A DNA stretch of 64,000 nt from NCBI GenBank assembly GCA_019752115.1, contig JAIEMN010000022.1, forward strand, positions 62,001 through 126,000, written 5' to 3'. The translations under genes and the position numbers were made by a program. Origin of the DNA: Gemmatimonadaceae bacterium. GTDB lineage: Bacteria; Gemmatimonadota; Gemmatimonadetes; Gemmatimonadales; Gemmatimonadaceae. The stretch's first letter is position 1. Each line of letters starts with the position of its first letter. The notes below the pieces were generated by a model. That model saw only the letters and a program-made list of their open reading frames with translations, did no database searches and was not told the origin of the DNA. Below are positions 1-8,140 of the stretch, piece after piece.

Positions 1-1109
1 ACCTGGCGAATGGCCTCGCCCCGCGCCATGCGGTCAAAGCCCACGTTGATCTCGTGCAGTGGCATCGTATGCGTGAGCAGCCGATCGACCGGGAGCCGGC
101 CGGTCTGGTAGAGCGCGATGTACGCCGGAATGTCCCGCATGGGCACACACCCGCCCAGATACGATCCGTGCAACGACCGCTCCTCGGCGACCAGCTGTAC
201 CGGCGCGAGATCCATCCGCTTGGACGCATGTGGCAGGCCGACGGTGATCGTGCGCCCGCCACGACGCGTTGCGGCGTAGGTGAATGCCAACGCCTCCACC
301 ACGCCGGCACACTCCAGCGCGACATCGGCGCCGCCATGGGTGAGATCGCGCACCTGCTCGGCCGCCTGCGGCACACTCGAGTTCACCGTGAGATGCGCGC
401 CGAGCGCCCTGGCCTGCTCGAGCTTCTCGTCGTGCACATCGGCCACGATGACCTGACTGGCACCGGCGGCCAGCGCCCCCAACAACGCCGAAAACCCGAT
501 GCCGCCCAGCCCGGTGATCAGCACGCGTTCACCGAGGCGGACCTGCGCCGTGTTCGCGATGGCGCCCACGCCGGTGAGCACGGCGCATCCGAACAGGGCC
601 GCCACGGAAAACGGCAGCGTGCGATCGATGCGGACCACACTGCGCCGCGACGCCACCACATACTGCGCAAAGCCCGACACACCCAGATGATGATGCAGCG
701 GTTCGTCGCGCATATCGGAGAGCCGGGTCGCACCATCGAGCAGCACGCCGGCCGCGTTGGCCGCCGCCCCCGGCTCACACAACGCCGGCCGCCCGGTCAT
801 GCACGGGAGGCAGTGCCCGCATTGCGGGACAAAGGCGAACACGACGTGATCACCGACACGGATATCGGTGACCTCGCGCCCCACTTCGACGACCTCGCCG
901 GCGGCCTCATGCCCGAGCACCATCGGCAGCGGTCGCGGCCGATTCCCCTCGATCACACTCAGGTCGGAGTGACACAGCCCCGCGGCCGCGACGCGAACCC
1001 GCACGTCGTGGGGGCCGGGCGCGGCGAGCATCACCTCCTCGACGTGCAACGGCTGAGAATCGGCGTAGGGGCGGGGGAGCCCCATCGTGCGCAAAATGGC
1101 GGCCTTCAT
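1..1109 (-). CDS. Zinc-dependent alcohol dehydrogenase (class III-like), 3' end cut by window edge
   Basis: Medium-chain NAD(P)-dependent alcohol dehydrogenase, cytosolic. Reading the minus strand from MKAAILRTMG, the GroES-like half shows the catalytic zinc motif GLCHSD, then GHEAAGEV, and a structural-zinc style lobe (CGHC..C) followed by CEPG. The Rossmann half begins VLITGLGGIGFSALLGAL. About 370 residues are present and the frame stays open through position 1, so the C-terminus lies outside the window. A second in-frame ATG at 1127 would add six residues; no clear SD sits before either. It is divergent from the CsbD gene. Substrate cannot be read from sequence; the family includes formaldehyde/glutathione and generic alcohol enzymes. 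Confidence 0.85.
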   Translation of the reverse strand, partial: MKAAILRTMGLPRPYADSQPLHVEEVMLAAPGPHDVRVRVAAAGLCHSDLSVIEGNRPRPLPMVLGHEAAGEVVEVGREVTDIRVGDHVVFAFVPQCGHCLPCMTGRPALCEPGAAANAAGVLLDGATRLSDMRDEPLHHHLGVSGFAQYVVASRRSVVRIDRTLPFSVAALFGCAVLTGVGAIANTAQVRLGERVLITGLGGIGFSALLGALAAGASQVIVADVHDEKLEQARALGAHLTVNSSVPQAAEQVRDLTHGGADVALECAGVVEALAFTYAATRRGGRTITVGLPHASKRMDLAPVQLVAEERSLHGSYLGGCVPMRDIPAYIALYQTGRLPVDRLLTHTMPLHEINVGFDRMARGEAIRQ

Positions 1110-1261
1110 GCCCTGCAATCTGGCCATTGGTGCGCGACGGCGCCTCCCGGCCTGGGCGCGGCCCGATTCCTGCCCGCCCGCAGGGCAGGACGGGGCCGAC
1201 CAACCCCGCCTCCGCACCGGAGGGACCGCGGAATCTCAAGGCTATCGCACCGGAGGATCGG

Positions 1262-1498
1262 ATGTCCAACAACGACGAACGCGCGCGCGGCGCCAAGCAG
1301 CGTCTCGATGGGATGGTGGATCAGGTGAAGGGCCGTGCACGGCAGGCGCTGGGAGGGCTGTCGGGGGAGACCGATGAACAGCTGCGCGGCAAGGGTGAGG
1401 AACTGCGCGGCAAAATGAAGAGCGGCATCGGCAAGCTGCGTCAGGACCTCGCCGATGATGACGAGGAGACGACTGACACCACGAAGGGCACGCGGTAA
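1262..1498 (+). CDS. CsbD-like stress-response protein
   Basis: 78-residue, highly charged, Cys-free helical protein of the CsbD family (general-stress-induced proteins of unknown mechanism). The sequence shows the typical repeated pattern: KQRLDGMVDQVKGRARQAL, then an LRGKGEELRGK segment and an acidic tail. The ATG at 1262 is chosen because a GGAGG SD lies at 1252-1256; longer in-frame starts upstream have no RBS. A hairpin at 1510-1540 ends the unit. Family assignment rests on composition and pattern, which is characteristic for such short proteins. Confidence 0.8.
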   Translation: MSNNDERARGAKQRLDGMVDQVKGRARQALGGLSGETDEQLRGKGEELRGKMKSGIGKLRQDLADDDEETTDTTKGTR

Positions 1499-1509
1499 CA
1501 CCACGCGAT

Positions 1510-1540
1510 GGGAGGTCGCCCCGCTCGGGGGTGACCTCCC
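1510..1540 (+). terminator. Hairpin terminator after csbD-like gene
   Basis: GGGAGGTCGCCCC and GGGGTGACCTCCC form a 13-bp stem with one mismatch and a short loop, beginning 11 nt after the CsbD stop codon and followed by ATATTT. It fits an intrinsic terminator. The next gene probably starts beyond it at GTG 1552. Confidence 0.6.
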
Positions 1541-1551
1541 ATATTTGCGGG

Positions 1552-2160
1552 GTGACCGCTTCTCTGCTGCTTCCGCTCGATCCCCTCGGCCGCCGCCGGC
1601 TCAAGCTCGCCTTTGTCGGGACGCACGGCGTGGGCAAGACGACGCTCTGCTTCGACCTGGCCGCCCAGCTCAAGCGCCTTGATCTTGGCGTGGACATTGT
1701 GAAGGAGGTGGCGCGGCGCTGCCCGCTGCCCATCAACGAGGACACCACCCTCGATGCGCAGGCGTGGATTCTCCACACGCAGATCGCCGAGGAGATCGAG
1801 GCGAGCGCACTCTACGAGGTGGTCGTCTGCGATCGGTCCGTGCTCGACAACTACGCCTATCTCGTGGCCAAGGTCGGCCGGCGCCCGGAGCTCGAGCCAC
1901 TCGTGCGCGAGTGGGTCCGTGGGTATCAGGCGCTCTTCAAGGTCCCGGTCCTCGGCGCGCCCACATTCGACGGCAAGCGCGCGGTGAGCCCGACCTTTCA
2001 GCAGGAGATCGATCACATCATCGACGACCTCGTCGCCGAGTTCGGGGTGGCGGTACACCATCTCGATCCGGGCGATCGTGACGGGTGGACCGTGCACGCG
2101 CTGCGCATGCTGGGACTGCCCACGCAGCCACCGCAGATCGATCTGTTCGCCAGCAAATAG
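1552..2160 (+). CDS. P-loop ATPase/kinase-like protein (AAA_28-type)
   Basis: About 202 residues. A Walker A loop GTHGVGKTT lies at residues 23-31, followed by a thymidylate-kinase-like layout: VVCDRSVLDNYAYL carries the DR-type motif seen in nucleoside/nucleotide kinases and NadR-like NTPases. This suggests an ATP-dependent small-molecule kinase, but no substrate signature is visible. GTG 1552 is preferred over GTG 1531 because 1531 lies inside the preceding terminator hairpin. It converges on the PAP2 gene. What is seen is the P loop and the kinase-like fold pattern; the exact activity is unknown. Confidence 0.65.
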   Translation: MTASLLLPLDPLGRRRLKLAFVGTHGVGKTTLCFDLAAQLKRLDLGVDIVKEVARRCPLPINEDTTLDAQAWILHTQIAEEIEASALYEVVVCDRSVLDNYAYLVAKVGRRPELEPLVREWVRGYQALFKVPVLGAPTFDGKRAVSPTFQQEIDHIIDDLVAEFGVAVHHLDPGDRDGWTVHALRMLGLPTQPPQIDLFASK

Positions 2161-2180
2161 GCGCGCGCCGGCGTCGTTCC

Positions 2181-2222
2181 GCGCGAAACGTTCAGCGCGA
2201 AACGTTCAGCGCGAAACGTTCA
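2181..2222. repeat. Three tandem copies of a 14-bp unit
   Basis: GCGCGAAACGTTCA occurs three times head-to-tail without mismatch, each copy carrying the palindrome AACGTT. The last three bases form the stop codon of the minus-strand PAP2 gene, so the array fills nearly the whole space between two convergent genes. Confidence 0.9.
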
Positions 2223-2966
2223 GCGCGCCGCGTTCGCGACTCGTGCGCGTGGTCGGTGCCCCATCCGCACGGCCCACCACCCACTCGCGATCCCGAGCCC
2301 GGCCCCGGCCACCACATCACTCGTCCAATGCGCGCGCTGGATCACGCGCGCGGTGCCGACGGCAGCCGCGGCCGTGTAGAGCGCGACGCGGCCGGTGGTC
2401 GCCCATCCCTGATGGCGTGCGGCATACCTGGAATGCGCGAGCTCTCCCTCAAGCACCGCCGCCGTTGTGAATGCCGCGCTGGTATGCCCCGAGGGATAGG
2501 AGACATGGCCACCACTCGGGCGGAGCGGCGTGAACATGAAGGGCGCGTCGAGACCGGCGGTACGGGGTCGCACACGACCGATCAGCACCTTGGCGCCAGC
2601 GGTGAGCGTGCCGGACAGCATGATGGCCTCGCTCAGATGCCGCCCTACATCCGCCACGGTCGGCCGACGCAGGCCGTATCCCACCAGCAGCGCGCTGCCG
2701 GCGACGAGCACACTGCCCGGGTCGCCGATCGTCGCGATCCGATCGGCCCAGCGCGCGCCGGTGCCCGGGCGCGCCGGATTCATGGCCAGACGGTGCGCCA
2801 GACGACGGTCGAACGGCAGCAGCGCGAGGCTGGTCGCCGTGAAGGCCGACAACGCCACCACTTCCCGCCGGGCGATGGGCACCAGACGCACGCTATCAGT
2901 CTGTGCCGCGAGTGGGGGAGCGCAACACACCCACAACGCGGCCACCGCACCGAACCCTCGTGTCAT
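2220..2966 (-). CDS. PAP2-family membrane phosphatase
   Basis: 248 residues with an N-terminal signal sequence ending near PPLAAQ and several hydrophobic segments. The three PAP2/acid-phosphatase motifs are present in order: KVLIGRVRP (KX6RP), SYPSGHT (PSGH) and RVIQRAHWTSDV (a variant of SRX5HX3D with Ala-Arg at the first position). These build the phosphatidate/undecaprenyl-pyrophosphate phosphatase-type active site at the periplasmic face. The start ATG overlaps the csoR stop by four bases, so it is the last gene of the copper operon by position, though its role there is not obvious. The stop codon lies in a 14-bp tandem repeat. Confidence 0.85.
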   Translation of the reverse strand: MTRGFGAVAALWVCCAPPLAAQTDSVRLVPIARREVVALSAFTATSLALLPFDRRLAHRLAMNPARPGTGARWADRIATIGDPGSVLVAGSALLVGYGLRRPTVADVGRHLSEAIMLSGTLTAGAKVLIGRVRPRTAGLDAPFMFTPLRPSGGHVSYPSGHTSAAFTTAAVLEGELAHSRYAARHQGWATTGRVALYTAAAAVGTARVIQRAHWTSDVVAGAGLGIASGWWAVRMGHRPRARVANAAR

Positions 2967-3319
2967 CGCTGCGTGCGGTAGATCATCTCCACCAACTCAT
3001 CATACATCTGCGCGGCTTCGTCGGGGCCTTTGCGAATGGCATCACTCGCGCAGTGCTTGAGGTGATTGCGCATGAGCTCCTTCCCCACGCTTCGCAGCGC
3101 TTCGTGCACACTCGCGATCTGGGTCAGGATGTCCGCACAGTAGCGGTCTTCCTCCACCATGCGCTGCAGCCCTCGGACTTGCCCCTCGATCCGCCGGAGG
3201 CGCTTGGCGTTGCGGGCCTTGATGTCGGGGTCCACGGCCACCGCCTTGCGCGCGTCGCCGGACGGGGGCGATGCGCAGCCACAGGCCGCGTGAAAAGCAT
3301 CAGGAGTTTCCGTTGTCAT
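2963..3319 (-). CDS. csoR: CsoR-family copper-sensing repressor
   Basis: 118-residue all-helical repressor. The Cu(I) triad of CsoR is present: Cys61 (RYCADIL), His86 and Cys90 (RNHLKHC), in the usual C-H-C arrangement, with the family core RLRRIEGQVRGLQRMVEEDRYC. Apo protein would bind the operator upstream of copZ and release it on copper binding. An extra HAACGCAS segment near the N-terminus adds possible metal ligands not needed by the family. It is third in the operon copZ-copA-csoR-PAP2, 39 nt after copA, which implies autoregulation through the two boxes at 5993-6046. Confidence 0.93.
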   Translation of the reverse strand: MTTETPDAFHAACGCASPPSGDARKAVAVDPDIKARNAKRLRRIEGQVRGLQRMVEEDRYCADILTQIASVHEALRSVGKELMRNHLKHCASDAIRKGPDEAAQMYDELVEMIYRTQR

Positions 3320-3358
3320 ACGTCGAAGGCCGGTCCGGGATGAGAGGATGGTGCGCGA

Positions 3359-5701
3359 TCAGGCGAACGTCGCGCGGCGGAGCCGCAGGGAGTTGCTCAC
3401 CACACTGACACTACTGAAGGCCATCGCCGCGCTGGCGAGAATTGGCGAGAGCTGCAGCCCGAAGGCGGGGTACAAGGCGCCGGCCGCGATCGGGATACCG
3501 ATCACGTTGTAGATGAAGGCCCAGAAGAGGTTCTGGCGCATGGTGCGCATCGTGCGCCGCGCGAGCGCGATGGCTCGCACCACCCCCATCAGGTCGCCGC
3601 GCATGAGCACGAGGTCGCCGGCTTCCATGGCCACATCGGTGCCGCTGCCGATCGCCATGCCGACATCGGCCTGCACCAGGGCCGGCGCGTCATTGATACC
3701 ATCACCCACCATGGCCACGACGGCGCCGGCGTCCTGCAACCGCTTCACCTCCGCCACCTTGCCATCGGGCAACACGCCGGCCACCACACGATCCACGCCG
3801 GCGCGGGCGCCGATCGCCTGCGCGGTGCGCTCGTGGTCACCGGTGAGCAGGACCACGGTGAGCCCCATCGCCTTGAGACGACGGATGGCATCGACCGACG
3901 TGGGCCGAATGGGATCGGCGACGGCGATCACGCCCGCCAGCGCGCCATCAATCGCCACGAACATCGCCGTCTTGCCATCGGCCGCGAGACGCGACGCCTC
4001 CCCTTCGAGCGCGGTGGTCTCGACGCCCCAGTCGCGGAGAAACGCCGCATTCCCCACCGCCAGGGCCGCCTCGCCCACCACGCCCTGCGCGCCGCGTCCG
4101 GTGACGGACTGAAAGCCGTCCACCGCCTCGAGCGCGAGACCGGCGTCGCGCGCCGCGCGCACGATCGCGTCGGCGAGCGGATGTTCGCTCGACGCCTCGA
4201 GCGAGGCCGTCAGCCGCAACAGGGTGTCGCGATCGCGCGGCGACTCCGGAACCAGCACGACATCGGTGACCGTGGGCTTGCCCTCGGTGACCGTGCCGGT
4301 CTTGTCAAGCACCACCGTGGTGATGTCGCCGGCGCGCTGCAACGCTTCCCCCCCCTTGATCAGCACGCCGAGCTCGGCGCCCTTCCCGCTCGCCACCATC
4401 ACCGCCGTGGGCACCGCCAGCCCCATCGCGCACGGGCAGGCGATGATCAGCACCGCCACCGCACTCGCGAACGCGCGCACCAGCGGTGCGTCATCAGCCG
4501 CGAGATACCAGACCGCAAACGTGAGCAGCGCGAGACCGATCACCACCGGCACGAAGATGCCGCTGATCCGATCGGCAAGCGCCTGAATGGGCGCGCGGCT
4601 GCCCTGCGCATCGCGCATGAGCTTCACGATTTGCGCGAGCACGCTGTCGGCGCCCAGCGTCGTGGCGCGATACCGGAAGGCCCCGGTGCGATTGATGGTG
4701 CCGCCAATGACGCGATCGCCGACCTGCTTGGCCACCGGCAGCGACTCGCCGGTGAGCATGCTTTCGTCTACGGCGCTCTCGCCGCTCACCAGCTCGCCGT
4801 CCACCGGCACGCGTTCGCCCGGACGGACCAGGATGATCTCGCCCGGCTCCACGGTATCGATCGGCGCGTCCACCGCTTCGCCAAAGCGTTCGACCCGCGC
4901 AGTCTTGGGCTGCAGATCCACGAGGGCCCGCAACGCCAGCGACGTGCGCTGCTTGGCGCGCGCCTCGAACATGTTGCCGGTGAGAATGAGCGCGATGATG
5001 ATGATCACCGCTTCGTAGTACACATCGGGGGCCACACCGCGACTCACGAAGAAGCCGGGGGCGACCGTCGCCACCGTGGAGTACGCGAACGCCGCGAGCG
5101 TACCGACGCTCACCAGCGTGTTCATGTCGGCCGCGCCGTGGCGCAGTGCCGCCCACGCCCGTGTGTAGAAGTGCCGTCCGGCCCACCCCATCACCACGAG
5201 CGTGATCGCGAGCAGCGCCCACGTGAGTGCGCCAGCCGGGATCGTGTAGAGCCACGGCATGACCGCCCGCAGCGCCGGATCGAGCGCCGTCATGCTCCAG
5301 CGCATGAACGGATCCGCCACCACGCCGTGCGCATGCGCGCCCGCGAGCTGGGACATGAGCGGCATGCTCACGAGCATCGCCAGCACGCCGATCACACCGC
5401 TCACCAGCGCCTTCGTACGCAGCTCGCGGTACTCCGCCGCGTTCGCCCGATCGCGCGCCTCCTGTTCTTCGAAGGCGGTCTGATCGGGATTCGCGAGGGA
5501 CGCGCCATAGCCGGCGCGCTCAATCACCTGCACCAACGCGTCCGGCGAGACCGCCGCCGGATCGTACTGCACCGTGGCGCTCTTCATCATGAGGTTGACC
5601 GACGCCTCAGTCACGCCCGGCTGCTTTTGCAGCACTCGCTGCACGCGCGACGAGCACGCCGCGCAGGTCATCCCGGTCACCGGGAGACGAAGGGTTTCCA
5701 T
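3359..5701 (-). CDS. copA: Cu(I)-translocating P1B-type ATPase
   Basis: 780-residue copper exporter of the inner membrane. It has one N-terminal HMA domain with the GMTCAACS copper site (Cys13, Cys16), eight membrane segments, the P1B-1 ion-path motif CPC (Cys422-Pro-Cys424), phosphorylation motif DKTGT (Asp466), the HP motif SSEHPLAD, and [13 protein letters not shown] 5701 ([10 protein letters not shown]) is preferred over the longer in-frame start at 5734 because a GAGAG SD precedes it and HMA domains begin this way. It is the second gene of the operon, 42 nt after copZ, which can donate Cu(I) to it. Confidence 0.96.
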   Translation of the reverse strand: METLRLPVTGMTCAACSSRVQRVLQKQPGVTEASVNLMMKSATVQYDPAAVSPDALVQVIERAGYGASLANPDQTAFEEQEARDRANAAEYRELRTKALVSGVIGVLAMLVSMPLMSQLAGAHAHGVVADPFMRWSMTALDPALRAVMPWLYTIPAGALTWALLAITLVVMGWAGRHFYTRAWAALRHGAADMNTLVSVGTLAAFAYSTVATVAPGFFVSRGVAPDVYYEAVIIIIALILTGNMFEARAKQRTSLALRALVDLQPKTARVERFGEAVDAPIDTVEPGEIILVRPGERVPVDGELVSGESAVDESMLTGESLPVAKQVGDRVIGGTINRTGAFRYRATTLGADSVLAQIVKLMRDAQGSRAPIQALADRISGIFVPVVIGLALLTFAVWYLAADDAPLVRAFASAVAVLIIACPCAMGLAVPTAVMVASGKGAELGVLIKGGEALQRAGDITTVVLDKTGTVTEGKPTVTDVVLVPESPRDRDTLLRLTASLEASSEHPLADAIVRAARDAGLALEAVDGFQSVTGRGAQGVVGEAALAVGNAAFLRDWGVETTALEGEASRLAADGKTAMFVAIDGALAGVIAVADPIRPTSVDAIRRLKAMGLTVVLLTGDHERTAQAIGARAGVDRVVAGVLPDGKVAEVKRLQDAGAVVAMVGDGINDAPALVQADVGMAIGSGTDVAMEAGDLVLMRGDLMGVVRAIALARRTMRTMRQNLFWAFIYNVIGIPIAAGALYPAFGLQLSPILASAAMAFSSVSVVSNSLRLRRATFA

Positions 5702-5743
5702 GATCGATCTCTCGCGCGTCGCGCCGAGACGCAACGCCGGGCG

Positions 5744-5977
5744 TTACGCGATGACGCGGCTCTTGGAGGACGAGGTGGAGAGCACCTTGTAGCCCTCCGC
5801 TTCCACCAGCGACGCGATCTGCGCCGGCGTGATCTTCGCGGGATCGTACTGCAGCGTCGCGCTGCCCACCGCGACGTTCTCGACGGTCACCCCGTCGGCC
5901 GCCTTGAGCGCCTCGTCGACCGCGCGGACACAGTGGCCGCACGACATGCCGCCAAGCGTGAGCGTAAGATTTTCCAT
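5744..5977 (-). CDS. copZ: CopZ-like copper chaperone
   Basis: 77-residue single heavy-metal-associated domain with the copper-binding loop GMSCGHC (Cys13, Cys16). It would carry Cu(I) in the cytoplasm and hand it to CopA. A GGAGG SD sits 5 nt before the ATG. It is the first gene of the copper operon, directly behind the CsoR-type promoter. The C-terminal tail STSSSKSRVIA is polar and unlike the fold core. Confidence 0.92.
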   Translation of the reverse strand: MENLTLTLGGMSCGHCVRAVDEALKAADGVTVENVAVGSATLQYDPAKITPAQIASLVEAEGYKVLSTSSSKSRVIA

Positions 5978-5992
5978 GGGAGCCTCCGTTCA

Positions 5993-6052
5993 GATAGGGA
6001 GTGGGGGTATCAAGCCTGAACGAATAGTATACCCCATCCCCCTATCTCGCAA
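5993..6052 (-). promoter_or_regulatory. Copper-operon promoter with two CsoR-type boxes
   Basis: On the minus strand a -35 TTGCGA (6047-6052) and -10 TACTAT (6024-6029) are 17 bp apart. The spacer is a CsoR-like box, GATAGGGGGATGGGGTAT (6029-6046), G-rich and bounded by AT as in known CsoR operators. A near-mirror copy, ATACCCCCACTCCCTATC, lies at 5993-6010 between promoter and copZ. Repressor at either box would block RNA polymerase. The repressor gene csoR is in the operon. Confidence 0.75.
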
Positions 6053-6088
6053 GTCCGGGAAAGAGGGCCCTATGGAAAAACGCCGAGG

Positions 6089-7024
6089 TTAGCGGGACGC
6101 CAACGTCGGAACGGCCACCCGGAGCCCGGTTCCCCACGGGTCGCGCCACAGCGCGCCGTCCGCGCCAAACCCTGCCGACTCCAGGCTTGCCCGCACCGCG
6201 GCCACGTCCGCGGCCGTCGGCAGCACGACCGTCCAGTGATCGAGCCGGGCATCAGTCTCGCTGGGCGCGGGGGCGCCTTGCGCCCAGGTGTTGGTGCCGA
6301 GGTGATGGTGATAGCCACCGGCCGCAAGGAAGAGCGCCCCGGGATAGCGCCAGACCATCTTGTCGAAGCCGAACGCGGCATGATAGAACCGCTCGGCGAG
6401 CGCGATGTCGCCGACGTGGAGATGCAGATGGCCCATCACCGTGCCGGCGGGCATACCGCTCCACGGTTCGCCCTGGGCAGCCGCGAGCACCCCCTGAACG
6501 TCGAGGGGGTCGGTGGCCATCATGAGTTCCCTGGCCATGCGCTGCCAGTCGGAACGCGCACGGTCGCGGTACACCTCAATCCCCAGGCCGTCGGGGTCCT
6601 GCAGATAGAGCGCCTCGGACACGAGGTGATCACTGGAGCCCGCGCGCGCACCAAGCGCCGCCAGATGCTGTACGAACTTCCCGAGTTCGGCGCGACTGGG
6701 GAGCAGAATGGCGAAGTGATACAGCCCCAAGCGCGAACCGGGGCGAATGGGGCGCGTGCCGGGCCGACGCTCGAGGATGACCAGTGGGGTGCCGTCCGCC
6801 GCGCCAAGAGTCACCAGATCGCCGGCGCGTGCGAGTTCCCGCAGCCCAAGCACCACCTGGTACCAGTTGAGCGAGCGGTCGAGGTTCGAGACCTGCAGAT
6901 GCACCGGTCCGAGGCGCAACGCCTGCGGAAGTCGGTAGCCGGGGGGCGCTTCGCCATACGTTCCGGGGAGCGCGGGCTGCGCGGTGTCGGCGCGGCCGAA
7001 CATGTCGGACTTGGAGACGCTCAT
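6089..7024 (-). CDS. VOC-family (glyoxalase/extradiol dioxygenase-like) protein
   Basis: 311 residues with two vicinal-oxygen-chelate domains. The first has LGPVHLQVSNLDRSLNWY (metal-ligand His), YHFAILLPSRAEL and DPDGLGIEVYRDR (the Glu ligand). The second has MGHLHLHVGDIALAERFYHAAFGF and YHHHLGTNTW. This two-domain form resembles Bacillus CatE-type proteins annotated as catechol-2,3-dioxygenase. The ligands needed for one divalent metal per domain pair appear present, so it is probably an active metalloenzyme; the aromatic substrate is unknown. It is a single-gene unit with its own promoter-like sequence at 7033-7059 and no SD. Confidence 0.8.
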   Translation of the reverse strand: MSVSKSDMFGRADTAQPALPGTYGEAPPGYRLPQALRLGPVHLQVSNLDRSLNWYQVVLGLRELARAGDLVTLGAADGTPLVILERRPGTRPIRPGSRLGLYHFAILLPSRAELGKFVQHLAALGARAGSSDHLVSEALYLQDPDGLGIEVYRDRARSDWQRMARELMMATDPLDVQGVLAAAQGEPWSGMPAGTVMGHLHLHVGDIALAERFYHAAFGFDKMVWRYPGALFLAAGGYHHHLGTNTWAQGAPAPSETDARLDHWTVVLPTAADVAAVRASLESAGFGADGALWRDPWGTGLRVAVPTLASR

Positions 7025-7032
7025 GAAATCAA

Positions 7033-7059
7033 TTTGTATGGTTTAACAATGGTTGTCAA
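7033..7059 (-). promoter_or_regulatory. Promoter of VOC-protein gene, probably leaderless
   Basis: Minus strand: perfect -35 TTGACA (7054-7059) and a -10-like TACAAA (7033-7038), 15 bp apart, in an A/T-rich patch. The ATG starts 8 nt after the -10, with no SD, so the transcript probably begins at or next to the start codon. The 15-bp spacer is short; shifting the -10 by one or two bases gives 16-17. Confidence 0.5.
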
Positions 7060-7149
7060 GCTAAGCTTCTGGAACATCATGACGAGCGACGCCGTCTTTC
7101 ATCAGAGGACCTCGTGGTGGTCCGCCGCCCCCGCCCGACTGGAGGTCGC

Positions 7150-7611
7150 ATGCCGTTCCGCACATCGCGTCCATCAACGGCGAGACCTGCTCGCTGGTCG
7201 CACATGCTGCTGCTCGCGGCCGCCGGCGCGTGCGGGCATGTCCCGTACGACCCGGATCCCGAGCCGTCCGGCAAGACCGCCGGCGCCAGCCAGACCCTCA
7301 CCGAAAAGGATTTCGGGAGCCAGCGTGTCACGCGGGTCGAGGAGCTGTTCGCCGGTCGCTTTCCGGGCGTCGAGGTCTTCAATGCGCCGGGCGGGATTCA
7401 GGTCCGCATCCGTGGCCAGACCACGCTGCATGGCGCGAGTGAACCCCTCTATGTAGTGGATGGCACACCACTGGCGAGTGGCACCGGAGGCTTGTTGGCG
7501 ATCAACCCGCGCGATGTCGCCCGCATCGAAGTGTTGAAGGATGCCGTCTCGACCGCCGAGTACGGCCTCCGCGGCGCCAACGGGGTGATCCGCGTGACGA
7601 CCAAGCGGTAA
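7150..7611 (+). CDS. Stand-alone TonB-receptor plug-domain lipoprotein
   Basis: 153 residues. The N-terminus has Arg residues, a hydrophobic stretch and Cys in LLLAAAGACGH, a plausible lipobox. The rest is a complete TonB-dependent-receptor plug: RVEELFAGRFPGVEV, IRGQTTL, PLYVVDGTPL, INPRDVARIEVLKDA and YGLRGANGVIRVTTKR, the SusC-like signature. There is no beta-barrel: the protein stops after the plug. ATG 7150 is chosen because GGAGG lies at 7141-7145. It is the first of four codirectional genes for exported proteins. In SusC the plug gates the barrel; a free lipid-anchored plug probably serves as a binding module, which is inference. Confidence 0.75.
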   Translation: MPFRTSRPSTARPARWSHMLLLAAAGACGHVPYDPDPEPSGKTAGASQTLTEKDFGSQRVTRVEELFAGRFPGVEVFNAPGGIQVRIRGQTTLHGASEPLYVVDGTPLASGTGGLLAINPRDVARIEVLKDAVSTAEYGLRGANGVIRVTTKR

Positions 7612-7647
7612 ATCGACCCATGGGCAATCCCGGCGGCGCCGCTTAGG

Positions 7648-8058
7648 TTGCGCCGCACGCGCGTTCGCTTCGCTCTCCTCCGTCGGCTCGGCGCCATCCT
7701 TTGCGGCGTGCTCATGATGCACACGTCATGGATGGCGGCATCGGCGTCGTGTGAGCGGACGGTCCAGCCGGCGGGCGTCTCACTCGCTGACGTGCCCGTG
7801 CCCGACGCGCATGCGCACCACCACGCGCCTCAGCAGACGTATGAGCAGGCGCGATCCACCGAGACACCGGCGCCGCAGCACCACACGCCGAGTGCGAGCT
7901 GCCCGATGGCCATGGCGTGCTCGATGAACGTGATCACGTCCGCGTTGCCCACGATCGAAGTCGTGACGGTCGGCCACGCGACCACGTTGCCAACGTTTGT
8001 CGCCGACGCGCCGCATTGGGCGCTGGTCGCGCCGGAGCCGCCGCCACCGAGAGGCTGA
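7648..8058 (+). CDS. Small exported His/Pro-rich protein (DUF2946-like)
   Basis: 136 residues if TTG 7648 is the start; no ATG precedes the signal peptide (RRLGAILCGVLMMHTSWMAASAS), so a TTG start is needed. The mature part has a His cluster (HAHHHAPQQ, QHHTPS), a CPMAMACSM segment with two Cys and several Met, and ends PPPPRG. Such features recall small periplasmic proteins near metal-transport genes, and suggest binding of copper or another soft metal. It lies 36 nt after the plug lipoprotein and just ahead of an outer-membrane-like protein. Function is unproven; the start is uncertain. Confidence 0.55.
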   Translation: MRRTRVRFALLRRLGAILCGVLMMHTSWMAASASCERTVQPAGVSLADVPVPDAHAHHHAPQQTYEQARSTETPAPQHHTPSASCPMAMACSMNVITSALPTIEVVTVGHATTLPTFVADAPHWALVAPEPPPPRG

Positions 8059-8140
8059 CACCGCCCTGGTGTCCTGCCGGCATCGCGCCGGCCTCCTGTC
8101 TCTCGTGTCGTTCGCCGTGCGATCTCACGGCGGTGGAATC

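Noticed and set aside
54-1328. Long plus-strand frame opposite the alcohol dehydrogenase
   Set aside because: Arg/His/Gly-rich shadow in high-GC DNA; the minus frame shows clear dehydrogenase motifs.
2181-2222. CRISPR array
   Set aside because: Copies are contiguous without spacers and the unit is only 14 bp.
3833-6019. 728-codon plus-strand frame opposite copA/copZ
   Set aside because: Composition is extreme in Arg and His with no domain; copA on the minus strand is unambiguous.
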